Shown: piece after piece, positions 11,338 to 24,137 of the stretch | Layout of the letters: the number at the start of each line of letters is the position of its first letter | How positions within the stretch are numbered: the first letter of the stretch is position 1 | DNA from: Norana najaformis | Taxonomy: Eukaryota; Annelida; Clitellata; Crassiclitellata; Hormogastridae | DNA: 64,000 nucleotides | Assembly: GCA_964023275.1 (NCBI GenBank) | Contig: OZ029928.1 | Span: forward strand, 17,862,599-17,926,598 | Direction: 5' to 3' | The notes under the pieces: model-generated | Database searches by the model: none | What the model was told of the DNA's origin: nothing | Seen by the model: the letters and a program-made list of their open reading frames with translations, nothing else | Made by a program: the position numbers and the translations under genes

Positions 11338-11470
11338 AATTTCTTCCCCTGAGACGGTTACTGTGTAGGGACCTTGGGCAAGTCCTTCACTCACAACTGC
11401 TTCGTGCCTCAGATTCAGATTTACTGACTTTGCACGCTTGATAAACGCCAAATTAATAATAATAATAGTA
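11338..11470 (+). repeat. R3 SINE, 5'-truncated
   Basis: GAGACGGTTACTGTGTAGGG, then a Leu-like body and tail ACGCCAAATTAATAATAATA. Confidence 0.6.
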
Positions 11471-11499
11471 AAAAGCCAGTTGTAATAAAATAAGTAGTC

Positions 11500-11720
11500 A
11501 CTCAGAGGTTTTTCTAAATTGATTTGTTTCTGTAGTCATTCACCAACTGAATTCATTTGTTTCTGTAGTCATTCACCAACTGAATTGACTTGTTTCTTTA
11601 GTCATTCGCCAACTGAATTGACTTGTTTCTGTAGTCATTTGCCAAGTGAATTGACTTGTTTCTGTAGTCATTCACCAACTGAATTGACTTATTTCTGTAG
11701 TCATTCACCAACTGAATTCG
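11500..11720. repeat. 33-bp minisatellite
   Basis: About 6-7 copies of GAATTGACTTGTTTCTGTAG then TCATTCACCAACT. The unit is a multiple of 3, so it also reads open as a Cys/Ser/His repeat with no sign of being a gene. Confidence 0.88.
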
Positions 11721-11894
11721 AGCTTCTAGTCGCCAATTCTCAGGATGACGATGAAGAGGACAATTGAACTGATATGAAAATCCTGTTATCGCCTTGAACA
11801 AAATTTCAACAGAGTCTATTTTTCTAATGTTTTTATTCCTTTTTGAATTGTGCTTAAGAACAATTCCCTCCGAAAGTAGGAGTGTTTGTGTGAT

Positions 11895-11970
11895 ATATGT
11901 TAACATATGCATAGCCCCACCCGTTTTTGTTAACATATGCTTAACCCCTAGTTAACATATGCTTAACCCT
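11895..11970. repeat. Short minisatellite
   Basis: Three copies of GTTAACATATGCTTAACCCC-like sequence. 11971-12220 is unremarkable. Confidence 0.65.
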
Positions 11971-12224
11971 CACTGTGCTTCCTCTGTGCATATCGCTAGA
12001 CTTCTGAAGTATTTACAGGCAGCTCAACGACTTTCGAGTGTATGCTTTCCTATGCAATTGTTACAAATTATGTTATTTCATTTCGGGGTTATTAGGATTT
12101 TTAAAATATGGAGATGTTTTTCTGCATGGTTTATCATGTTTTTCTGTTGTTATTATTAATTATGTGTAAATCTTCTGGATATTATTACTAATTTGAATTG
12201 TTAGTTTTGACAGAGATTTTTTAT

Positions 12225-12340
12225 GAAGATTATTTTTTACGTGATGATGATGGTGATGATGATGATGACGAAGACGATGATGGTGCTGATGATAGTTCTG
12301 CTGCTGCTGATGATGATTTTAATAGATTATTATTATAATT
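12225..12340. repeat. (GAT)n microsatellite
   Basis: GATGATGACGAAGACGATGA-type repeat passing into ATT. Confidence 0.8.
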
Positions 12341-12479
12341 ATTATAATTCATGTATGACGTTTTGTCTGCAGAATATGGTTTCAGTTCTTTGTACGTTAA
12401 ATGGTGCTTTAAAAAGGAAACTGTTTTAAAAGAAAAATGACGAGTTTCACCTGAAAGTGTTTCTTGTTTTTATAGTCCT

Positions 12480-12560
12480 TAAAGTTTTTATAGACTGAAT
12501 GGGTGCTATATAAATGGTATGAATGACTGACTGAATGAATGAATGAATGAATGAATCCCA
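12480..12560 (+). repeat. Dispersed-element tail ending in (GAAT)n
   Basis: GGGTGCTATATAAATGGTAT followed by GAATGAATGAAT. The same CGCTATATAAATG-(GAAT) ending occurs at 54928-54965. Confidence 0.55.
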
Positions 12561-12745
12561 GGTGCAATTAATCGTAATCGTCATCTCCAGATTTCTACAG
12601 CGCCCGACGAAAGCTAAGTCGTGGGAACCAGCTTATTTACAGGCGCTCAGTCAAAACAAAATCGATAGGCAAAGGGTTCGGTTCCAGTTCAAGATCCAGG
12701 AGTCATACAGTTGGACGCCTATGGTGGATGGTGCTTGAAACTGAA
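12555..12745 (+). repeat. R4 repeat
   Basis: TAATCGTAATCG head, TTTCTACAGCGCCCGACGAA, AAACAAAATCGATAGGCAAA, ending at ATGGTGGATGGTGCTTGAAA. Confidence 0.75.
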
Positions 12746-12749
12746 CGCT

Positions 12750-12965
12750 AGAACCCATACTCTCGAACCGTTTGAAGAAACAGTTTCTAAATACATTTTG
12801 CTTCTGTCCATAGTGTGTTCTCCCAATGGTACTCTCGAACCCGTTGAAACCGTTTCCACGTGCATTCTGCTCCTGTCCATAGTTTTTCCTAGAGATGCTC
12901 TCGACCCGTACTCTCGAACCCTTTGAAGAAACAGTTTCCACCACATACATTTTGCTTCTGTTCAT
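12750..12965. repeat. Minisatellite of B-box-like TCTCGAACCC units
   Basis: Repeats of TACTCTCGAACCC separated by GAAACAGTTTC and ATTTTGCTTCTGTCCATAG. Confidence 0.75.
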
Positions 12966-12966
12966 A

Positions 12967-13092
12967 GTTATGTATATATATATTATATATATTATATATT
13001 TATATATAATATATATATATATATATATAATTTTATACAGCCCACATCACGACAACCTATAATATAATATATATATATATATATAAATATAT
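12967..13092. repeat. (TA)n microsatellite
   Basis: Two TA tracts around a short unique segment at 13030-13062. Confidence 0.88.
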
Positions 13093-13513
13093 GGCAAGTG
13101 ATATTGACTCAGAACTGGCCTCTAAATTGTAGATCTTATCTCTGCATAGGGGGCGTGTTTCATTCCGGGACGGCCCGCAAACACACACGCACGCACACAC
13201 ACAGCGATACATACACCGGCAGAACGAGAGTGCTAGAACCAGACAGACAGACAGACTGGACCTATGTAGGTCTAGACCCTGAGCTATGGCGACAGCGGGA
13301 TACGATGTTCGGCTGACCAGCCCACCAAGCAATCACGTGACACCGGCTCACATGAAATCGATTCATTTGTCGCCGCTAGATGTCAGATGAATCGCAGAAA
13401 GACGCCCTCTGTCGGGAATTGATATTCGACGAAGCCCGCTCTGTGTTGAAAGGATTCCTTTTCCGCGCCAGGTAAGAACGCACTTGGGTCTCCAATTAGG
13501 CCTACCTGTATTC

Positions 13514-13735
<222 letters not shown>

Positions 13736-13849
13736 ACCGGACTTGGTTCTTGACATGGCATAGTTGGACAACCCCACTGACTTGACGCAGCGCTTGTGAA
13801 TAAGCTGGTGCCCTGCTCTTGGCATTTGAAGTAGCGCTTTAGAAATTTG

Positions 13850-14060
13850 GAGTTTACGATTAATCGTAATCCCGAGATTTCTACAGCGCCCAACGAAAGC
13901 TAAGTCGCGAGAACCAGCTTATTCGCAGGCGCTCAGTCAAAACAAAATCGATAGGCAAGTGTTCGGTTCCAGTTCAAGATCCAAGAGTCAGGCAGAGAGA
14001 CAGCGCGGCAGCTACGGTGGGTGGTGTTTGGGATGGGAGCGGAAAGAGGGATAAGAGGAA
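13850..14060 (+). repeat. R4 repeat
   Basis: GATTAATCGTAATC head and TTTCTACAGCGCCCAACGAA through TACGGTGGGTGGTGTTTGGG. 14061-14350 is AT-rich and otherwise featureless. Confidence 0.75.
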
Positions 14061-14354
14061 GGAGAGGAGTATTTATTATTATCATTACGATTATTTATAG
14101 GCCTATCATACCAACTATTCACCAATCCATATGCGTAATGTTACAAAGCTGTAGGCCTACTTCTCTAGGCCTGAAATCATATTATAGTTCTAGGCCCTTT
14201 GCATTTCGTGTTGTTTATTATTAGAGGCGTAACAATTATAAATGGGCCCGTAGGGCTACTAGGCCTGAGATCGATTTGTAATTATAATTTTGTGATTAAT
14301 TTATTGTTCATATAATATTTATTGTTCATTATTCTTTCATTGTCTAATATATCT

Positions 14355-14475
14355 TATGATTTCTATAGAGCCGTTATCATAATACCCAAGTTAATTATAA
14401 ACTTATTTAGCGCCGGCGTCTAATGCACAAGGCATCAGCCGATGGCGCACCAAACTCAAGCCGCAGAAAGTCAGT
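14355..14475 (+). repeat. R7-related fragment
   Basis: TTTCTATAGAGCCGTTATCA, AATACCC and GCATCAGCCGATGGCGCAC resemble R7 but diverge. 14476-14834 holds nothing recognised. Confidence 0.4.
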
Positions 14476-14834
14476 TTATTATTAAAGACTTATTATTTTT
14501 ATAAATTGATCTGGCCTATTTTCCAAGGCCTAGAAGTACGTGTAGGCCTATTTTAAATTTATCAACAGGCCTTTTGTTTTATTTACTATGTGTAGTAGGC
14601 CGCTGTTTATGTGATACGTATTAGGCTTGGGGTATTTAAGAAAGTGAGGAATGTGTTGACCCGAGGCCTAGCTTTCGTATCAAAGTCAGACAGCGAATCA
14701 ACTGAAGACAGAATCCAAAGAGCAGAACTTAGATGTAATGTAATGTAAGGTTCACGCTTATTCATCAAAAATATATAGAACATACAGGGCAGAAAATTAA
14801 ATGCAAAAATTAGCAAATGTAATCTGACCAATCC

Positions 14835-14990
14835 TACGGTCCGTATACGGAGACCTTAAATGACGTGGCGCCCACTTAAACGGGCAGCGGTGGTGAAGGA
14901 TCTCACCCGATTAATTCATTGAAAAATGAGCAGGGTCAAGGCCATACGTTCGCTTTAGAAAAACATCTACATTTATGTTTACATTTTACA
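14835..14990 (+). repeat. R1 SINE, 5'-truncated
   Basis: GTCCGTATACGGAGACCTTA to the GAAAAACATCTACATTTATG tail. Confidence 0.7.
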
Positions 14991-15254
14991 AATATTAGGT
15001 TTTTGTTCTTTTTAGGTCAGACCATTGGCACCAATGTATGTGATTGTATTTGTTAATTATTTTGGTGATACTAATAAAAATCTCTCTCTCTCTAGGTTTT
15101 GCTTAGACACCTTTAAATCGCATTTTCCGACGCTATAATTAAATTCGACAATTTATTTCAATCCATGTCGGCTGGCTCTGTTAGTTGGAGATAAGGTTGA
15201 CGTTAACGGCGGTGGCAGCCACAAGATGTCGTTAAATGCTGAATACAAAAACAC

Positions 15255-15370
15255 AAAAGGCGTGGGGTCCATTCAAACGGACAGCGGTGGTGAAGGATCT
15301 CACCCAATGAATTCACTGAAAAATGAGGAGGTTCGAGGCCATACGCTATAGAAAACATATACATTTACAC
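15255..15370 (+). repeat. R1 SINE, 5'-truncated
   Basis: GGCGTGGGGTCCATTCAAAC to the GCTATAGAAAACATATACAT tail. Confidence 0.68.
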
Positions 15371-15435
15371 TTTATTTTACACGATGCGTAACTCCTTTTA
15401 GACACCTTTAATACTCGTGCGTTTTAAGCTATAAT

Positions 15436-15770
15436 TTCGGGCTAGCATGGTCTTGTTTGGGGGGTAGTGCCAGTCCCAAGCCTGGATAAAGGAGGAGGGC
15501 GACGGCAACGGCCTTTGATGCCATAAGCTGTCGTTAAACTGAGGAACTACTGTACGGAGTTACATATGTGTAAGCCTGGATAAAGACGGCAACGGCCTTT
15601 GATGCCATAAGCTGTCGTTAAACTGAGGAACTACTGTACGCGGGAACTCCGCCACTGCCTTGTTTGGGGGTAGGGCCAGTCCCAAGCCTGGACAAAGGAG
15701 GAGGGCGACGGCAACGGCCTTTGATGCCATAAGCTGTCGTTCAACTGCGGAACTACTACTGTACACGGGT
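15436..15770 (+). repeat. Two R5 copies plus a partial (RTE-like LINE tail)
   Basis: GTGCCAGTCCCAAGCCTGG at about 15468 and a second at about 15676, each with GGAGGAGGGCGACGGCAACG and CATAAGCTGTCGTTAAACTG; a short partial copy lies between. The RTE assignment is from memory of similar tails in other animals. Confidence 0.65.
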
Positions 15771-15774
15771 ACCT

Positions 15775-15875
15775 AAAAAGGGCATCGGTGGTGAAGGATG
15801 TCACCCGATTAATTCATTGAAAAATGAGCAGGGTCGAGGCCATACGGTTGCTATAGAAAAAAGTCTATATTTACA
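15775..15875 (+). repeat. R1 SINE, 5'-truncated
   Basis: GGGCATCGGTGGTGAAGGAT to the R1 tail, immediately after R5. Confidence 0.65.
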
Positions 15876-15982
15876 TATATTTATAAATTGCCTACAACAC
15901 ACCTCGACCCTCCCAGCTCCCTCTCCTCGCTGTTCCCTTTCTGTGTAAGTGAGTAAGTAAGTAAGCCTGTATGTGCTTGTAG

Positions 15983-16120
15983 CTGTGGAGGAGACGATGT
16001 ATCAAGGTCACCAGGCTCCGTATCTACAGACGGTGACTGGATTCTTGCATCATTCCCCGCTGCCGGCTCTTCCTCCGCCATCCAACCTCCATCAGCACTT
16101 CCAGACTAACAACGCTGGCG
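15983..16120 (+). CDS. FKBP15-like exon 1 (Pro/Gln/His-rich)
   Basis: Open frame [12 protein letters not shown]...[12 protein letters not shown], ending GGCG|GTAACT in phase 1, which matches the next exon. Either the gene starts at Met 15997 or this is an internal exon after acceptor TTGTAG at 15982. Confidence 0.5.
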
Positions 16121-16471
16121 GTAACTCATTCGTTCATCCCCTTACACACTCCATTCTTTCGTCATTGTCGTCGTCATCATCATCATTATCGATAATCATC
16201 ATCATCGTCTTCATCATAATCGTCGTCGTCGTCATCATCAGCATCATCATCATCTTCATTTTCATCATCACCATCACTATCATCATCATCACCACCACCA
16301 CCACTACAACCATCATCATCATCATCATCATCATCAATAAAAACAACAACAACAACAATAATAATATTATTAGTAGTAGTATTAGTATTAATAATAATAA
16401 TAATATTATTATTAATAATAATAATAATCGTTATTATTATTATTATTATTATTTTTATTTTTATTTTTATT

Positions 16472-16503
<32 letters not shown>

Positions 16504-16570
16504 TATCGTTATCATCGCCACCACTACAACCATCATCATCACCATCATCATCAATAAAAACAACAACAAC

Positions 16571-16615
<45 letters not shown>

Positions 16616-17267
16616 TTTATTATTATTATTATTAATAATCTTTATTATTATTTTTTTTATTATCGTCATCATCATCATCATTATCGTTATCATCGCCATC
16701 ACTGACATCGTTATTTCCAAGGCCACCTTGACCACCACAACCACCACCTTCATCCATCTCAATTCTAATGACCAACCACAATTCCTTAGCGATTGATTTC
16801 GTCGTAAATTGAAGGTGATGGAAATGATGCGGATGCTTCGTCTGCCTCAGCATCTGCGGTTCTTCTGTTCGAATCGAGACAGACGAACAGAGAACTTCGC
16901 CTTCAGCTGACGGATGCTTTGTTGAAACTCGACCGACTTCTCGTCAAGGCAAGCTTACAGTTTTCATTCTGCATTCCATCGACCTCGTATGCTCGTAAAC
17001 GGTCCTCATTCTGCATTCCATCGACCTCGTATTCCGGCCTGGTTAGCTACATTGGTTAACGGTTACGTCAAGGCGCCTCTGAGCGTGAGGATGCCGGTTC
17101 GCGTCCCGGTCGTGGCTTACTTCAGAGCTTTGAATCTCGGGCTAGCACGGTCCGTACAAGGGGACCTTAAAATACCCTTCAAAATAATGGTAATAATGAT
17201 GTGAGTGATGGCGATAATAATGATTATGATGATGATAATGATAATGATGATGATGATGATGATGATG

Positions 17268-17356
<89 letters not shown>

Positions 17357-19774
17357 AACTATAATTTTATTATTATTAAAATATCCGAAACAGAAATCTC
17401 TCTCTCATTGGACACCTTTAAAACGTTTTCATATGATGTTATATGAAGCATCGATTTCGCCAATGGTTGAATAAACCCTACGCGTCCAGTGTAAGCGTTA
17501 GCAAATGTGACATCGACTTCAATTCTCTGATAGCCACAAGATGTCACTAAGGTTCTGGTACAAGATCCACTACATTCTGTTAGCTACATTGGTCAACGCA
17601 TACGTCAATGGAGCTCTTTGTTCGTGAGGATGCCGGTTCGTGTCCCGGTCTTGGTTTATTTCAGAGAGTTGAATCTCGGGCTTAGCACGGTCCGTACACG
17701 GGGACCTTAAATGACATCACAGTATTGTGTGTGTATATGTATATCTAGTTACATATATACAGTAGAGTATTTAGTAGGGCCGGTGTAACGTAATCGTGAT
17801 TTGTGGATTTCTTTAGCGCCTAAAAGCTAAGTCGTGAGAACCAGCTGATTACAGACTCTAGATTATAGGGTAGTACATTACTGCATTGTTATGTAGTGTT
17901 CTGTATCGCTTCCTAGTGTATCGTCTCTGGCCTACGAGTCAACGCTCAGTTGATGGACATATGGCGTGTTAACAAATGCATTATTTACTTACTTACTTAG
18001 TGACTTACTGACTGACTGACTTACTTGCTCGCTCACTCTCATTCACACCCATCTACCCACCCACCCACACACACACCCACTCACCTACCCGCTTACACCC
18101 ACTTACTCACCAACCCACTTACTCCCTCATTCACTCACCCACCTAGCCACCCACCCACTCACCCACCCACCCACTTTCTCACTCACTCACCAACCCACTT
18201 ACTCACTCACTCCCTCGTTCACTCACCCACCTAGCCACCCACTCACTCAATCATCCACCCACCCACTTGCTTGCTCACTCGCTGACTCACTCACCCACTC
18301 ACCCACTCATTCACTTTGGAATGAAGAACTGAGATCACTGTGTTCTTCTTCACTTAGGTCGATGAAATCGGTGCAGAACGATCTTCAGATGTTGTTCTTC
18401 GTGGTTCTTCTCTTTTAGCAAATGCCTCGGGCTTCGAACCCGGGCCATCGAGGTCCACTTACTTTCAACTCACCAGGGCAAGTGCCGTAATCGTAAACTC
18501 GATATTTCTACAGCGCCCAACGAGAGCTAAGTCGCGGGAACCAGCTTATTCACAGGCGCTCGGTCAAAACAAAATCGATAGGCAAAAGGGTACATTTCCA
18601 GCATCCGTTTCCATTGTAGCCTGGTTCCTGTTCGTAATCGTAATCGTAAACTCAAAATTTCAAAAGCGCTACATAAAAGCTAATCGCAGGGCATCAGCTT
18701 GTTAGTGAGAGGTATACGTAGCGTCCGTAGCCTTAGATCTAGAGAGACGGCCATATTCTCGAACCCTTCCTCTGAAACATACTCTCGAACTCTTGTCTAA
18801 AACTATACTCTCGAACCCTTCCTCTGAAATATACTCTCAAACTCTTACTCTAAAACCGTACTTTCGAACTCTTGTCTAAAACTATACTCTCGAACCCTTC
18901 CTCTGAAACATACTCTCGAACTCTTACTCTAAAACCGTACTTTCGAACTCTTCTCTAAAACTATACTCTCGAACCCTTCCTCTGAAACATACTCTCGAAC
19001 TCTTACCCTAAAACCATACTCTCGAACCCGTACTGTCCCCGTTACGACTAGGCCCTTTAACCAATCGGCCACCGTGCCCCACTAGGCTTTGAGGATATGC
19101 AGAATGAGATTGGAATTGGGCAAAATTGCAATCACTCATTTTGACTTTGTTGAATGATTGCAGGAAAACGAGGAGTTGAAATCGAGGCTGTCTGAAATGA
19201 CGGTCAAACTTCAGTCACATCAGGACAACATTTCTCGTCTGCTTGAAAACAATCAAAAGTATTTAATGAAGAAAATCCAATTAATAGATTCATTTTGGTG
19301 TTCGACGTCAATTCATTCATTCATTCATTCATTCATTCGTTCATTCGTTCATTCATTCATTCATTCTTTCATTCATTCATTCATTCATTCATTCGTTCAT
19401 TCATTCATTCATTCGTTCGTTCGTTTGTTCGTTCATTCATTCATTCAGTCAGTCAGTCATTCATTCATTTGGTCGTTTATTGATCTATTTATTCCTTCAT
19501 TCGTTCATAGTTTATTCATTCATTCATTAGTTCATTCGTTCATTCATTTGTTCATTAGAAATTCATTCGTTCGTTTGTTCGTTCGTTCATTCAACTATTC
19601 GTTCATTCTTTCGTTCATCCATTCACGCGAATATTTCAGGCTGCTGGAGCAAAATGTTGATTTGATGGGACGAAGTTTCGACTCTTCTGGAAATCAGTTC
19701 AAGCACGCGACGAACCTGGAGGTGAGCTTCACAAAAAAGATGATGATGACGACGACGATGATAATTTTTATAAG

Positions 19775-19805
<31 letters not shown>

Positions 19806-20774
19806 GTGATGGTGATGGTTATAGTGATGATGATATTGTTGTTGTTGCTGCTGATGATGATGAATATGTTGCTGTTGTTGTTTTTGGTGGTGGTGGTGGT
19901 GGTTGGTGGTGGTGGTGGTGGTTGGTGGTGGTGGTGGTGGTGGTGGTTGGTGGTGCTGGTGGTGGTTGGTGGTGCTGGTGGTGATGGTGTTAGGACCAAG
20001 GTGTAGCTGATGGTCTGACGGAAATTTTTTCAGGCTGACCTCACGACGAACTCGTTCAGTGCTGCAGCGAGTGAAGAGCTGAACTCTTTGAAAGTGGAAC
20101 TGGCTTCCATGCGAACCCGAGAGACGGAATGTCAGAGGCAGATCGAAAAGTTGATCCAATTGGACCAAGAAAACAAACAACTGATCCAGAAGACCGATAT
20201 TCAACTAACAGGTAATCAATCAACGGGTAATGTATCAAATTAAAAAGTGATCAGTCACGCATAGATTCATGCATACATGCATACACACACATACATACAT
20301 ACATAAATATAAACATACATACATGCATGTATGCATACATATATACATACACGATTAAATGCATATATACATACATATAAACATACATACATACATACAT
20401 AAAACATATATACATGCATACATAAATACATACATACATGCATACATATGCAATTAAATACATACATACATACATACATATATGCACCATTAATTACATA
20501 CATACATACATACACAATTAAATACATACATATATACACCATTAATTACATACATACATACATACACAATTAAATGCATACATATACATACGTACATACA
20601 TACATGCATACATAAATACATACATACATGCATACATATGCAATTAAATACATACATACATACATACATATATGCACCATTAATTACATACATACATACA
20701 TACACAATTAAATACATACATATATACACCATTAATTACATACATACATACACAATTAAATACATACATATACA

Positions 20775-20807
<33 letters not shown>

Positions 20808-21983
20808 GCACCACTAATTACATACATACATACATACGCAGTTAAATACATACATATACATACATACATACATACATGCATACATGCATACATAGCCCTA
20901 AATAGACTTACAGGGACACATCTTCTATTTCCTGCATAAAACCAGGATTTTGATTGTTGGCTTCTTGAGGATTCTTTTAATTCGTCGTTGACGGTTTCTG
21001 TTCGGTTCGAAGATCATTCGCAGACGACTGAACGACTGATCGCTGAGCTGAAGGAGGAGAAGAGAAGAAGAAGGGAAGCGGAAATGACGTCACGAGCACT
21101 TGCGAACGACGCCGAAGAGACGAGGGCGAAGAACACAGCGTTGCAGAAGGTCACCCTGTCACGGTTTACGAGCACAGCATCCAATGTCATCATCACCATG
21201 ATCATAGTCGTCATCATCAGCGTTGGCATCATCATTACTATTATCATTATTATCATCATCATCGTTCATCATCATCATCTTCGTCATCATCATCATCATC
21301 ATCATCACTACCACCATCATCTCTATCCTTACTATCAGCAGCAGCAGAAGCAGCAAAATGGTTATCATCATCATCATCGCCCTAGCTGCCACGCTCTCTC
21401 TGTCATCATCATCATCATCGTCATCATCATCATCGTCGTCGTCGTCATCATCATCATCATCATCGTTCATAATCTTCATCATCATCTTATCCATCATCAT
21501 CGTTCATCATCGTTCTTCGGTGGTCGTGATGTGGGCTGTATAAATTAATATATGTCTATATTTAGAATGAATAAATTTATATTCAGTTTGCTCTCTTGAA
21601 GCCTTAAAAATATCATTCTAAACTTATTTCTAGGCTTTGTCAGACTTGAAGAGCAGTTCGAAATTTAAGGTCACGGAACTTGAGAACGATATCAAAAGTC
21701 TTCAAGACAATCACCAGGTGAGCTTCTTTCCAGGTAAGTCTCATCCAGGTAAGTCTCATCCAGGTGAGTTCCAATCCAGGTGAGTTTTTTGCTGATCAGA
21801 GGGTAAACACAACGATAGAACAGGTATTAGACGCCATCTGGCTGGAGATCTATGTTGCAGTAAGAAAGTCATTTTTTTGTCAAAAACTGACATATGCTAA
21901 TCTGTATTAGCTAGAGTATCGCTGTTAATCGTTTTCAGAAATGTCATGCGATTATGATGATGATGATGATGACGATGATGCCA

Positions 21984-22017
<34 letters not shown>

Positions 22018-24063
22018 GTTCTCTGCCCGAAGGTAGTTCCTTTGGCTTTATGCCACCCGGGGATGAGATGAGTGAGGTGGTTTCCCCCTGCCTTCCTCAC
22101 AAACAATTTTGGGTGAGAAACTTGTCCAAGGTCGCTACGCAGTTGCTTGAGGCAGATTCGAACGCGCGACCCTCCGGTTACGAGGCACGGGCCATACCAC
22201 TACACCATCACGTCCCACGTGATGCACGCTAGAGTGAATTGCCATAAGGAAACTTAGAGCTTGTGCCTGTGTGTTTTCAAGAAAGAGTTGTCGCTGGTCA
22301 AGGAAAGATTCAGAAAAGATAAATCAAGAGTTCAAGAAGAGCATTCGGAATTGGTAATTCGATCCTTCATTCATTCATTCGTTCCTTCCTTCCTTCATTC
22401 GTTTGTTCATTCATTCATTCGTTCATTCATTCATTCGTTTGTTCATTCATTCGTTAATTCATTCATTCATTCATTCGTTTGTTCATTCATTCATTCATTC
22501 ATTCATTCGTTTATTCGTTTATTTGTTCGTTCACTTCATTCGTTCATTGGTAAGTTTTGATTTTGACTGAGTGATTGATTGATTAGTTCACTCATTCATT
22601 CAGTCAGTCTGTCAGTCAATATTTTTAGATATTGTCACTTGCTTTCAATCAGCCTATATTTACTGTTGTTTTCAGCTTTCGATTTCGTCTTATTAATTAA
22701 TTAATTTATTTATTTATTTAAATGATCAGCTGCGTCAGACGGAGGAGAGCCTGAACAGTTCTTGGAAGAGGAAGTACGCGAATCTGGATAAGACTTTGAA
22801 GGAGCGACATTCGCTGGAACTGGATGAGCTGTCGGCTGAGAAGGCATTCCTCGTCGACCGAGTAGCCTCACTGGAACAGAAGGTCGGTCTCTGTCGTTGC
22901 GTTCGAGGTTCGAATCCGGTTTCTGATGAACCGTCGCCGTTAATCTGTTCTCTTTCGTTGGGGTTTGGCTCATAGCGCCTCCTAATAGGTATATTACGAA
23001 AGGATGCTAAACAAATACTCTGAAAAATGAATGAATGAATGAATGAATGAACGAACAAATAAACAACTGAACGAATGAATGAATGAATGAATGAATTATT
23101 GAACGAATGAGTGTATGAACGAATGAATGAATGAACGAATGAATGAATGATTGAATGATTGAATGAACGAATGAAACAATGAACGAATGAATGAAGGAAT
23201 GAAGGAATGAATGATTGAATGAACGAATGAAACAATGAACGAACGAATGATTTTAATCGATTATTAATTGATTGATTGATTGATTGATCTATTTATTTAT
23301 TTATTTATTTTTTGATCTGAAATGAAGTTTACAACAATGTTGTGCTCACTGAAACCTTCTATGTAAATTTATAAAATCCCTTGCAAAATTGTTTCTGCAT
23401 ACAGTCGTAATGTAATCTAATGTCATGTAATGTAATGCATATCAATGTAAGTTAATGTCAATGAACGTTTATATAGCGCCATTTCTATAAACTCCTACTT
23501 AGCACTTCTGATCCTGCAATTTCATTCTGCCGTGGAAACGACGGTTCTAGTCTTATTTCTAGCAATGCAATGGTAGAAAAATCTTCCTTATTTTGGAATA
23601 AAGCACTTCGTTTCATCGATGTGACTGGAAAATGTGTCTTTTTGGCTTCTTTTACGTCAGTTGGCTGAACTAAAAGCCCAAGGAGCGGCGGAAGAATCTA
23701 GCCGAGCAGCACTACTTTCTGAAGTGGAGGAATACAAGACGTGGAAAACGAAAGTAGGGCTATTCACAGAAATTTTATTTTAATTAATTAATTAATTCGT
23801 TCGTTTGTTCGTTCAGAATGTATGAAGGCAGGAAGAGATATGATAGGCAAAAGATATCATGAAGTATTGTTGCAAGAAATCAATTTGTAACTCAGTGGTA
23901 TTTGATACAGGATCGTAGACAGGACCACTGAGTTATAAATTGACTTCAGTAATTTTAGCATCTGTTATCGTAATTGTAACTGCTATTATTATTTCTGCAT
24001 TTATTAGATGACTAAGCATCAATCGATGGCGCTGAGCTATTGTGCTTGAAGAACACCCTTCTT

Positions 24064-24137
<74 letters not shown>

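Noticed and set aside
15881-16081. Minus-strand frame with acidic N-terminus-like sequence
   Set aside because: The plus-strand reading splices in phase to the FKBP15-like exon 2, and the minus-strand frame has no partner exons.
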